5,989 nt of DNA, taken from contig JBDSXV010000035.1 in the NCBI GenBank assembly GCA_039926025.1, positions 1 to 5,989 of the forward strand. Direction: 5' to 3'. Below, piece by piece: positions 1-5,918 of this stretch. Numbering within the stretch: the stretch's first letter is position 1; every line of letters begins with the position of its first letter. This stretch comes from Dokdonella_A sp039926025 (GTDB lineage Bacteria > Pseudomonadota > Gammaproteobacteria > Xanthomonadales > Rhodanobacteraceae). Under the pieces are notes generated by a model, which worked only from the letters and a program-made list of their open reading frames with translations, was not told the origin of the DNA and ran no database searches. The translations under genes and the position numbers were made by a program.

Positions 1-220
1 CATAGGCGGTCGCAACAGCCTGCAGGCCCAAGGCGCCACCGCTCTGGAAGCCTTCGACGACGGTGACCTTGGCGGCGCTGGCGCCCACCAGACCTTCCGA
101 GACCTTCGAGCGGACGGTGTAATCCTGGTAAGCCGGCAGCGCGATCGCGGCCAAGATCGCGATGATCGCGATAACGATCATCAGTTCGATCAGCGTAAAG
201 CCCTTCTGAATCTTGTTCAT
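1..220 (-). CDS. pilA: Type IV major pilin PilA, N-terminal part (continues beyond window edge)
   Basis: This gene encodes the structural subunit of the type IV pilus, a filament for twitching motility, adhesion and DNA uptake. About 73 residues are visible, starting MNKIQKGFTLIELMIVIAI. The leader MNKIQKG ends in Gly7, the site where prepilin peptidase PilD cuts before Phe8, which becomes the N-methylated residue 1 of the mature pilin. Glu5 of the mature protein (Glu12 here), needed for assembly, is present. A continuous hydrophobic helix runs to about residue 29 and is followed by AYQDYTVRSKVSEG, the usual start of the amphipathic part of the pilin helix. The ATG at 220-218 has a good ribosome binding site. 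The globular domain and disulfide loop lie outside the window, so the pilin subtype cannot be assigned. The start is essentially certain. Major rather than minor pilin is inferred from the leader style, the sigma-54 promoter and the linked accessory gene. Confidence 0.95.
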   Translation of the reverse strand, partial: MNKIQKGFTLIELMIVIAIIAILAAIALPAYQDYTVRSKVSEGLVGASAAKVTVVEGFQSGGALGLQAVATAY

Positions 221-225
221 GGTGA

Positions 226-231
226 TTCCTC
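226..231 (-). promoter_or_regulatory. Ribosome binding site of pilA
   Basis: On the minus strand GAGGAA lies five bases upstream of the ATG at 220, a strong Shine-Dalgarno match at normal spacing. It fixes the pilin start. Confidence 0.9.
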
Positions 232-344
232 GGTTCTGGTGTTGGGATAAACGATTTGCCCCTAGAGCCGCCAACCTTGCCAGGCGGGCCCGCTTCCGCG
301 ATCGCTTTGTAGTCCCGACGATCGACGGCTCGCGAATGACATGT

Positions 345-361
345 AGCAGCATCCATGCCAA
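345..361 (-). promoter_or_regulatory. Sigma-54 (RpoN) promoter of pilA
   Basis: The minus strand reads TTGGCATGGATGCTGCT. Against the sigma-54 consensus YTGGCACGRNNNTTGCW it differs at only two specified positions (C to T in the -24 box, T to C in the -12 box). The essential GG and GC dinucleotides are both present at the required spacing. With the GC at -13/-12, transcription should start near position 334, giving an untranslated leader of about 114 bases before pilA. pilA genes are classically driven by sigma-54 RNA polymerase with PilR as activator, and a complete pilR lies in this window. The sequence match is direct; the use of the promoter is inferred. Confidence 0.88.
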
Positions 362-362
362 G

Positions 363-388
363 GACAGCTTAGCCGATGAGCGACAGAT
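363..388 (-). promoter_or_regulatory. Promoter-proximal pair of CTGTC motifs, candidate PilR contacts
   Basis: Minus-strand CTGTC occurs at 367-363 and 386-382, 19 bases apart, about two helical turns. In Pseudomonas aeruginosa, PilR recognises repeats of the form (C/G)TGTC upstream of pilA. Both copies match that core exactly. They sit at about -30 and -50 relative to the predicted start, closer than a typical enhancer, and the first abuts the -24 box. They may be accessory sites or chance matches to a five-base motif. Confidence 0.35.
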
Positions 389-430
389 TTTTGAAAACGA
401 AAGTCGGAGGATGAGACGCGGTTCTCACGT

Positions 431-470
431 TGACAATGCGCCGCCGCGCAGATTGTTCGGATGTGACAAT
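431..470 (-). promoter_or_regulatory. Direct repeat of ATTGTCA, candidate upstream PilR enhancer
   Basis: The minus strand carries the heptamer ATTGTCA twice in the same orientation, at 437-431 and 470-464, 33 bases apart, about three helical turns and so on one DNA face. The copies are centred near -100 and -133 from the predicted pilA start, a normal distance for an NtrC-family enhancer. The TGTC core matches the known PilR motif, but the preceding base is T rather than the C/G of the Pseudomonas consensus. Seven-base repeats can arise by chance; the support comes from spacing, orientation and location. Confidence 0.5.
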
Positions 471-522
471 CCTCGCATCGGCGGACCCCGGCCTGCGCGA
501 GAATAGGCTATGGGGCCATCCC

Positions 523-3500
523 TCAATGGAGGGTGACCGGCGCGGATGTGGCAGATTTTTGCCGGGCGAAATTTCGCATCCAGATGCGATACCACAGATC
601 CGGGGGCGTCGAGGTGATGGTGCGGCCTGCGGACTGCTCAAGCTGCTCGACAGCTGCGTAGTCGCCAGCCTTGATCGCGCCGAGCATCGCTGCGCGCAGC
701 AGCCACTCGCGCAGGCCGGGTGCGCGAATCGCAGCGTCCGCTGCTAGCAGCGCTGTGGCGTCCATCTGCAGTGCCTTGCCGTCGCGCCGCGCGAGGGCGG
801 CAATCACGTCGAGCATTGCCTGCACGTTTGCGGGCTGCGCCGTGCAATGGATCCACGCCGGTTCGATCCATGCGCCCTGCAGCGCCGCAGGGTCGAGATA
901 GGGCACGGTGCGGCTGGCCAAGTCGACCAGGCTGCTTAATACGATGGCAGGATCGCCGACGTCGCGGCATTCACCGACGGTCTCGCGTAGATAGGCAAGC
1001 GCAATGTCATCGGCGCCAGCGAGGGTGGCGCCGCTGCGCAAGGCTTCAACGACATGTTGCGCGCGATGCAGCGCTCCCGTGTAGGCATAGCTCGGACTGT
1101 CCGCGATGTCCTGCACGCGCGGGGGCATCAAGCCACCCAGCACTTCGCGGTAGGGCAGATCTGCCGACGCAAGATTTGCGATGCCTTGTGCCATCTGCCG
1201 GGTGAAGCGCGCACGCGGCGCCTCCAGCGACAGGATCGGATAGTAGTCGGAATTGGATCGACTCGAGAACGCGCCGAACAGCGTTTGCAGTGACCGCCGG
1301 TCGCCGAGCTGGTGGGCGAAGATTTCGGGCACCGTCGCGATATCGAGGCGCTGCAGGCTCGCTTTCAGATCGGGGGCCTCAAGCGCCTCGGGGTGCAGGT
1401 CTTCCACCATTCCGTCGGCGCGCGCAACGATCAGCATGTCGCTGTTGTAGGTGAGGTAGATGCGATAGTCGCTGAAATTCTGCGATAGGGCATTCGCTAT
1501 CGAGGCGACCAGTTCGTCGTTGATCTCGTACAACTGCACCCATTGCACGTAGAGGCCGCCGGGCGCGAGGTGATGCGGGATGAAGGCATAGAATTCGCGG
1601 CTGAACAGGCTGGCGACGCCGGATACCCACGGATTGGAGGGTTCGGACAGGATGATGTCGTAGCGCGAACGATTTGCCGCGAAATACGTGCGTGCATCCT
1701 CGATATGAATGTGCGAGCGCGGATCAGTGTAGGCACGCTCGACATGTTTGCCGAATGCGCGCGCACCCTCGATCATCGCAGGCTCGATCTCGATCGTGTC
1801 GACCCTCTCAAGCCGCGGGTCGCCGAGCATCGTGTGAGTGGACATGCCGGAACCGAAGCCGATCACCGCGGCCGTACGCGGGTTAGGGTGATGCAGCAGC
1901 GGCACGGCCGCCGCCATCGCCATGGTGATTTCGTCCATCGCAGGCTTGTCATCGTCGGCCATGCGGATGCCGGCATCGATCTTGCCGTTCGTGGCAATCG
2001 CACGTATCTGATTGGCCGTCGCGAGCACCGCCACGCTGGCGGTCTTGCCATCGCGGTAGTACAGCACTTGCTTGCCCTGTGTTTCGGAAAAGCGCGCGAC
2101 AGAAGTGCGATAGACACCGCCGGCCATCGCCGCCGGATCGAAACGCGCCAGCAGCATCGTCGCCGCCAGCGCGGCGCCGCACAACACCAATGCACCCAGA
2201 TAGGGATTGTCCACCGAGCGCGATGCATTGCCTTCGCGACGCAGCAGTGCGAGGCCGAGCGTCAGATCGCCCGCCGCCGCCGCAATCATGGCGAGTTTCA
2301 TCCCGAGCACGGGAATCAGCAGATGCACGGCAGCAAATACGCCGATGATCGCGCCGACCGTGTTGGCAGCGTAGATGCGACCCACGGCGGCTTCACCACC
2401 GCCCGCCCGCATCAGCGACATCGTGAACAGTGGCAAGGTCATGCCTGCAAAGAACGCGGCCGGCGCCATCAGCAGAAGTGAAACAGCGGCGGTGACGGTG
2501 TTGTAGAGGCTGTAGCCGCTGTCGGTGTGCGAGAGCGCACCCAGGAACCAGGCAACCCAGTCGAATGCGTGGTCGTAGAGCACGAGGCTGAGCAACGCAG
2601 CCAATCCCATCAGGATCTGCACCCAACCGCCGACGCGAATCGGCGCGGCAAAGCCGTCAATGCGTCGGCGGATCCAGAGACCGCCAAGGGCGAGGCCGCC
2701 GATGAAGGCGGCAAGCATCAGCTCGAAGGTATGCACGGTGCTCCCGAACACCAGGCTGAGCATGCGCACCCAGCCGATCTCGTAGACGAATGAGGTGGCG
2801 CCGGTGACGAATGTAGCCGCGAGCAGAAAACGCGTCGCGCCGGCACGATCGCCTTGCATGGATTTCGAAGGCGGTGCCGGCAGGGCCGTTTCCGGCTGTC
2901 GCGAGAGCAGGAAGGCGGCGAGAGCCACGACAATGTTCAGGACTGCGCCGAAACGCATGGCACCGGGCATGCCGATCGCTGGCAGCAGCACAAACGTCGC
3001 GAACAGTGCACCAATGGCGGCACCGAAGCTGTTGGTGAAATAAAGGCCGCCGAGAATCGCGCCGTCGCCGCTGCGAAGGCGCCGCATGAGACCGCTGCTC
3101 ATCAGCGGGAACGTCATGCCGAGCAAGATCGATTGCGGCAGGATCAGCAAGGCACCGCTGCTCCACTTGAACGTCTGCACAGCCCAATTGCCAGGCAAGC
3201 CCGGAAACGCGGTGTCATAGGCAAAGCTGGTCAGCCCGACATAGGTCGGATGAAATAGCGCGGCTGCAATGCCGATCGCGAGTTCGATCAAGGCGTAGTT
3301 GCGCAACAGATTGCGCCAGTGATCGCTGCGTCGACTCGCCCACCAGGCGCCGACGGCCATGCCGCCCATGTAGATCGCAAGAACCAGGCTTTGTGCGTAA
3401 GCGGCGTGACCGAGGTACAGCCCGAGGTACTGCGACCAGATCGACTGGTAGATCAGACCCGAGCAACCCGACAGCGCAAAGACGAACAATGCCGCCGGCC

Positions 3501-3534
3501 CAAGCCAGCGCGGCTTGCGCTCACCACTTACCAT
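523..3534 (-). CDS. Fused multi-spanning membrane protein with spermidine-synthase-like domain
   Basis: This 1003-residue protein belongs to the group annotated as fused MFS/spermidine synthase; the substrate is unknown. Residues 11-210 and 235-432 are two copies of one membrane module. GLIYQSIW (26) pairs with SFVYEIGW (248), GMTFPLMSSGLMR (139) with GMTLPLFTMSLMR (364), and the segment from LYFTN (164) with that from IYAAN (387). A further helix lies near 444-463. Residues 475-705 form the Rossmann domain, with the nucleotide loop GFGSG (559-563), the acidic EIE (582-584), EDAR (612-615) and YDIILSEPSNPW (625-636). Aligned to true aminopropyltransferases, the catalytic Asp is Glu631 and the Asp of the DP pair is Asn634, so spermidine synthesis is doubtful. 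Residues 705-1003 are mostly helical, with a TPR-like stretch near 940-967, and I recognise no family there. The ATG at 3534 is supported by GGGGGAG six bases upstream. The gene follows the TfpX/TfpZ gene by 75 bases and is probably co-transcribed with it. The class is fairly sure; the function is unknown. Confidence 0.85.
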   Translation of the reverse strand: MVSGERKPRWLGPAALFVFALSGCSGLIYQSIWSQYLGLYLGHAAYAQSLVLAIYMGGMAVGAWWASRRSDHWRNLLRNYALIELAIGIAAALFHPTYVGLTSFAYDTAFPGLPGNWAVQTFKWSSGALLILPQSILLGMTFPLMSSGLMRRLRSGDGAILGGLYFTNSFGAAIGALFATFVLLPAIGMPGAMRFGAVLNIVVALAAFLLSRQPETALPAPPSKSMQGDRAGATRFLLAATFVTGATSFVYEIGWVRMLSLVFGSTVHTFELMLAAFIGGLALGGLWIRRRIDGFAAPIRVGGWVQILMGLAALLSLVLYDHAFDWVAWFLGALSHTDSGYSLYNTVTAAVSLLLMAPAAFFAGMTLPLFTMSLMRAGGGEAAVGRIYAANTVGAIIGVFAAVHLLIPVLGMKLAMIAAAAGDLTLGLALLRREGNASRSVDNPYLGALVLCGAALAATMLLARFDPAAMAGGVYRTSVARFSETQGKQVLYYRDGKTASVAVLATANQIRAIATNGKIDAGIRMADDDKPAMDEITMAMAAAVPLLHHPNPRTAAVIGFGSGMSTHTMLGDPRLERVDTIEIEPAMIEGARAFGKHVERAYTDPRSHIHIEDARTYFAANRSRYDIILSEPSNPWVSGVASLFSREFYAFIPHHLAPGGLYVQWVQLYEINDELVASIANALSQNFSDYRIYLTYNSDMLIVARADGMVEDLHPEALEAPDLKASLQRLDIATVPEIFAHQLGDRRSLQTLFGAFSSRSNSDYYPILSLEAPRARFTRQMAQGIANLASADLPYREVLGGLMPPRVQDIADSPSYAYTGALHRAQHVVEALRSGATLAGADDIALAYLRETVGECRDVGDPAIVLSSLVDLASRTVPYLDPAALQGAWIEPAWIHCTAQPANVQAMLDVIAALARRDGKALQMDATALLAADAAIRAPGLREWLLRAAMLGAIKAGDYAAVEQLEQSAGRTITSTPPDLWYRIWMRNFARQKSATSAPVTLH

Positions 3535-3540
3535 GGAATT

Positions 3541-3547
3541 CTCCCCC
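3541..3547 (-). promoter_or_regulatory. Ribosome binding site of the 1003-residue fused protein gene
   Basis: Minus-strand GGGGGAG sits six bases before the ATG at 3534. It is purine-rich with a GGAG core, and it supports this start over the internal Met codons. Confidence 0.75.
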
Positions 3548-3609
3548 TGATTGGCCGCACGAGCATACGGAGGAAGCGTCGCCCATGCACGCGTTGCGCG
3601 ACAGCTCGC

Positions 3610-4350
3610 CTACCAGGGATCGATCGGCAAGGCTCCCAGCACCGCACCATTCTTGCGGTCAAGCAGCATGACCATGTCGGCGCGCCGCGCCACGAGCGGC
3701 ACCCACACAACATCGGCTCGATCGCGAGAGTGCTGCAGCAGCCATGCGTCCAGGATCGCATGCGCTTCGGGCGTGTCGTGGATCTTGGACAATGGAAGTT
3801 TTCGATCGAGCATCGCCGCAGCATGCTCGGTGTAGTCGGCGTAGTACTTCGGAAACTTTTCCATGTCCTTGCCGTCGACGCCACTGAACAACAGATCGCT
3901 GCGTTCAGATCTGCTCTCCGGCCGCTCCGCATACACGAGGCGCGGGCCCGTCCACGAAAGGGTGCGGAATGCCGGTTCGCGGCCCTTGGCGAGGTCGTCG
4001 GCAGCCAGGTCGCTGGCAGTGACGATCACGAAGCGGTCGATCACAGCCACGATGAACGCTGGTCGCGCCGCGATGACGACCGACAAGCCATAACTGAAGG
4101 CGCACACCTGCATGACGGCGATGACGGCAAGATCGAAGCGCATCCCCTTCTTGCCGTGGCGGAAGACGATCAAGGTCAGCAATGGACCAAGCACCGCATC
4201 GACGCCGAGCAGGACCAGTACGAGTTGGTCTGCACCAGCGGCGTGACTGTAGGGCGGTGGGTACCACACACCAAAAATCATTGCGGCCGACAGCAAACCG
4301 ATCATCACGCTTATTGACAGGTGTATCGCCGCAGCTTTCCAGCGTGACAT
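3610..4350 (-). CDS. TfpX/TfpZ-family type IV pilin accessory protein
   Basis: This 246-residue inner-membrane protein resembles the TfpX/TfpZ (FimB-like) accessory proteins, which in Pseudomonas are encoded beside particular pilin alleles and promote stability or assembly of that pilin. The N-terminus MSRWKAAAIH is typical of the family. Helix 1 spans about 7-28 and ends in WYPPPY (29-34). Helix 2 (42-63) contains GVDAVLGPLLTLIVF and is followed by the basic loop RHGKKG (64-69). Helix 3 covers about 73-95, with DRF at 105-107. Basic residues at the N-terminus and in the loop after helix 2 put those inside, so residues from about 96 to 246 should be periplasmic, where they could contact pilin. 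The frame extends to a TTG at 4362, but GAGG lies six bases before the ATG at 4350, so I start there. Family membership is confident; X versus Z type is not resolved. Unlike the Pseudomonas arrangement, the gene lies upstream of pilA and is separated from it by a large gene. Confidence 0.88.
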   Translation of the reverse strand: MSRWKAAAIHLSISVMIGLLSAAMIFGVWYPPPYSHAAGADQLVLVLLGVDAVLGPLLTLIVFRHGKKGMRFDLAVIAVMQVCAFSYGLSVVIAARPAFIVAVIDRFVIVTASDLAADDLAKGREPAFRTLSWTGPRLVYAERPESRSERSDLLFSGVDGKDMEKFPKYYADYTEHAAAMLDRKLPLSKIHDTPEAHAILDAWLLQHSRDRADVVWVPLVARRADMVMLLDRKNGAVLGALPIDPW

Positions 4351-4356
4351 GCGCAA

Positions 4357-4360
4357 CCTC
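4357..4360 (-). promoter_or_regulatory. Ribosome binding site deciding the TfpX/TfpZ gene start
   Basis: Minus-strand GAGG lies six bases before the ATG at 4350. A start at the in-frame TTG at 4362 would put this motif inside the coding region and leave no comparable site upstream, so the ATG is preferred. Confidence 0.75.
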
Positions 4361-4378
4361 AAGTTCCAATGCCGGGCG

Positions 4379-4405
4379 AAAATACCATCGAATCTGGCTG
4401 GTCAA
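4379..4405 (-). promoter_or_regulatory. Weak sigma-70-type promoter candidate for the TfpX/TfpZ gene
   Basis: Minus-strand TTGACC at 4405-4400 matches five of six -35 bases, and TATTTT at 4384-4379 matches four of six -10 bases. The spacer is only 15 bases, shorter than the optimal 17. The location, 30-55 bases before the start codon, is suitable. This is a low-confidence candidate; read-through from pilR is the alternative. Confidence 0.3.
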
Positions 4406-4455
4406 AAGAAGACGGAAGCACACGGATGGCGGCGTGCTGCGAGTGCTTCTTCGCA

Positions 4456-4487
4456 GCGGGCTCCGATTTCGAGGACGGATGGCCCGC
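4456..4487 (-). terminator. GC-rich hairpin directly after pilR, possible terminator or attenuating stem
   Basis: GCGGGC and GCCCGC form a six-pair stem, extended by four more pairs (TCCG with CGGA) after a two-base bulge, around a ten-base loop. It begins seven bases after the pilR stop. No run of U follows on either strand, so it is not a standard intrinsic terminator. It may mark the 3' end of pilR mRNA, stabilise it, or reduce read-through into the TfpX/TfpZ gene. Confidence 0.4.
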
Positions 4488-4493
4488 CTTGGC

Positions 4494-5918
4494 CTACTCG
4501 ATGCCGAGCTTCTCCAATCGATAGCGCAACTGCCTCAACGTCAGGCCGAGATGCTTCGCTGCAGCGGTGCGGTTCCAGCGCGTCGCTTCGAGCGCTTTCA
4601 TGATAGCGGTGCGTTCGGTTTCGGCGACGGCAGCGGCAAGGTCGCCGGGGAAGCCTTCGTCTTCCGGCGGTTCTGGCGCGTACGGCGGTGGCGTGCGTTG
4701 TTCCATGTGGCTCGGGGGCACCGGTGTCGGCGTATTCGCCCAGGTCTCCGCGGCGACACTGGCAGAGCGCTCGCGTGTCGACAGATGCAGATCCTCGATG
4801 CCGATGGTGTTGTTCTCGCACAGCGCGACCGCGCGTTCGAGAATATTCTCCAGTTCGCGCACATTGCCCGGGAAGTCATAGCCGAGCAACGCCCGCAATG
4901 CCTCCGGTTCCAGTCGAGCCGCCGCGCTGCCGTTGTCCTTGCCGAGGCGCTCGAGTACGCGGCCGGCGAGCTTCGGGATGTCCTCGCGCCGATCGCGCAA
5001 GGGCGGCACGCGCAGTTCGATCACATTGATGCGGTAGAACAGATCCTGGCGGAACGAACCGAGCTCCACCAGGCGGGCGAGATTCTTGTGCGTGGCGGAC
5101 AGGATGCGTACATCGACACCAATCTCGGCGCGTGCGCCGATCGGGCGCACGGCTTTTTCCTGGATCACGCGCAGCAGTTTCACCTGCATGTGCATGGGCA
5201 ATTCCGCGACTTCGTCGAGGAACAGAGTGCCGCCCTGCGCAGCGTGGAACAAGCCGTCCTTGTCCGCTTGCGCGCCGGTGAAGCTGCCGCGCTTGTGGCC
5301 GAAGAATTCGCTTTCCATGAGTTCCGATGGAATAGCGCCGCAATTGACCGGCACGAACGGCGCGCTCGATCGCGGTCCCAGTTCATGGATCAGGCGTGCG
5401 ACGAGCTCCTTGCCAACGCCCGATTCTCCAGCGATGTAGACGGGTGCCTGGCTGCGCGCGACCTTTGCGATCGTCGCCCGCAGTTCGTTCATGGGCAGGG
5501 AGTCGCCGATCAGCTTGCTGCCGCTCGCGACTTGCTCGCTGCGTTTTTCCTCGGACAACTTCAGCGCGGTTTGCACCAGTCGGCGCAGTACGCTGATGTC
5601 GACCGGCTTGGAAACGAAATCGAATGCGCCGGCCTTGAGTGCGTCGACCGCAGCATCGACATTGCCATACGCGGTGATCATCGCCACCGGTGTTTCCACG
5701 TACTGCGCGGCAATCAGGGCGATGATCTCCTGGCCCGAACCATCGGGCAGGCGCATGTCGGTGAAGCACAGCGCGTAGCGGCGTCCGGCGAGGCGCTCGC
5801 GCGCTTCGGCCACGGTTGCGGCCGTTTCGACGAGCAAATCCATGCGGCCGAGTGTCAGCGTCAGCAGCTCGCGGATGTCGCGTTCGTCGTCGATGACCAG
5901 GGCGTATTGCTTGCTCAT
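4494..5918 (-). CDS. pilR: Type IV pilus sigma-54-dependent response regulator PilR
   Basis: PilR is the cytoplasmic partner of the membrane kinase PilS and activates sigma-54 transcription of pilA. The 474 residues have the full NtrC-family layout. The receiver domain (about 4-118) has acidic residues Asp10, Asp11 and Glu12, phospho-acceptor Asp54, Thr82 and Lys104. The AAA+ domain (about 135-380) has Walker A GESGVGKE (164-171), the sigma-54-contacting loop as GSFTGA (211-216, Ser in place of the common Ala), Walker B TLFLDE (231-236), a likely arginine-finger region FRQDLFYRIN (289-298) and sensor II GNVRELEN (351-358). A Pro-rich linker (395-420) leads to a Fis-type helix-turn-helix (about 435-474, including TAAAKHLGLTLRQLRYRLEK). 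All catalytic residues are intact. The ATG at 5918 gives the normal N-terminus, though its ribosome binding site is weak. PilR rather than another NtrC paralogue is supported by the linked pilin, sigma-54 promoter and accessory gene. The expected upstream pilS is not visible. Confidence 0.95.
   Translation of the reverse strand: MSKQYALVIDDERDIRELLTLTLGRMDLLVETAATVAEARERLAGRRYALCFTDMRLPDGSGQEIIALIAAQYVETPVAMITAYGNVDAAVDALKAGAFDFVSKPVDISVLRRLVQTALKLSEEKRSEQVASGSKLIGDSLPMNELRATIAKVARSQAPVYIAGESGVGKELVARLIHELGPRSSAPFVPVNCGAIPSELMESEFFGHKRGSFTGAQADKDGLFHAAQGGTLFLDEVAELPMHMQVKLLRVIQEKAVRPIGARAEIGVDVRILSATHKNLARLVELGSFRQDLFYRINVIELRVPPLRDRREDIPKLAGRVLERLGKDNGSAAARLEPEALRALLGYDFPGNVRELENILERAVALCENNTIGIEDLHLSTRERSASVAAETWANTPTPVPPSHMEQRTPPPYAPEPPEDEGFPGDLAAAVAETERTAIMKALEATRWNRTAAAKHLGLTLRQLRYRLEKLGIE

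Larger units (their letters stand above)
221..522. other. Intergenic region between the 1003-residue gene and pilA
   Basis: This 302-base stretch holds the pilA ribosome binding site, an untranslated leader of about 114 bases, the sigma-54 promoter and the upstream TGTC motifs. An A/T-rich patch at 386-401 lies between the proximal and distal motifs and could ease DNA bending, though I see no clear IHF consensus. I find no convincing intrinsic terminator after the stop at 523-525; a possible pairing of CCCC near 513 with GGGG near 485 has a long loop and no U-tract. Open frames here on the plus strand overlap these signals, look like no known protein and are not called. Confidence 0.85.

Noticed and set aside
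141..182. Repeated GATCGCG units within pilA
   Set aside because: They result from alternating Ile and Ala codons in the conserved hydrophobic pilin helix, not from a DNA repeat element.
213..506. 97-codon open frame on the plus strand in the pilA upstream region
   Set aside because: It overlaps the pilA start, sigma-54 promoter and activator motifs, has no convincing ribosome binding site and is Arg-rich like a chance frame.
1543..2481. 312-codon open frame on the plus strand
   Set aside because: It lies wholly antisense to the fused membrane protein gene, is rich in Arg, His and Gln with no domain or hydrophobic pattern, and looks like a mirror frame of GC-rich coding DNA.
3319..4317. 332-codon open frame on the plus strand
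   Set aside because: It runs antisense across two well-supported genes and the gap between them, with the His/Arg-rich composition of a shadow frame and no recognisable motif.
4351..4362. Upstream TTG start adding four residues to the TfpX/TfpZ protein
   Set aside because: The Shine-Dalgarno GAGG falls between this TTG and the ATG at 4350 at ideal spacing for the ATG, and family members typically begin MSRWK or similar.
4354..4370. Possible sigma-54 element TTGGAACTTGAGGTTGC before the TfpX/TfpZ gene
   Set aside because: The GG-to-GC spacing is one base too long, several consensus bases are missing, and transcription would start inside the coding region.
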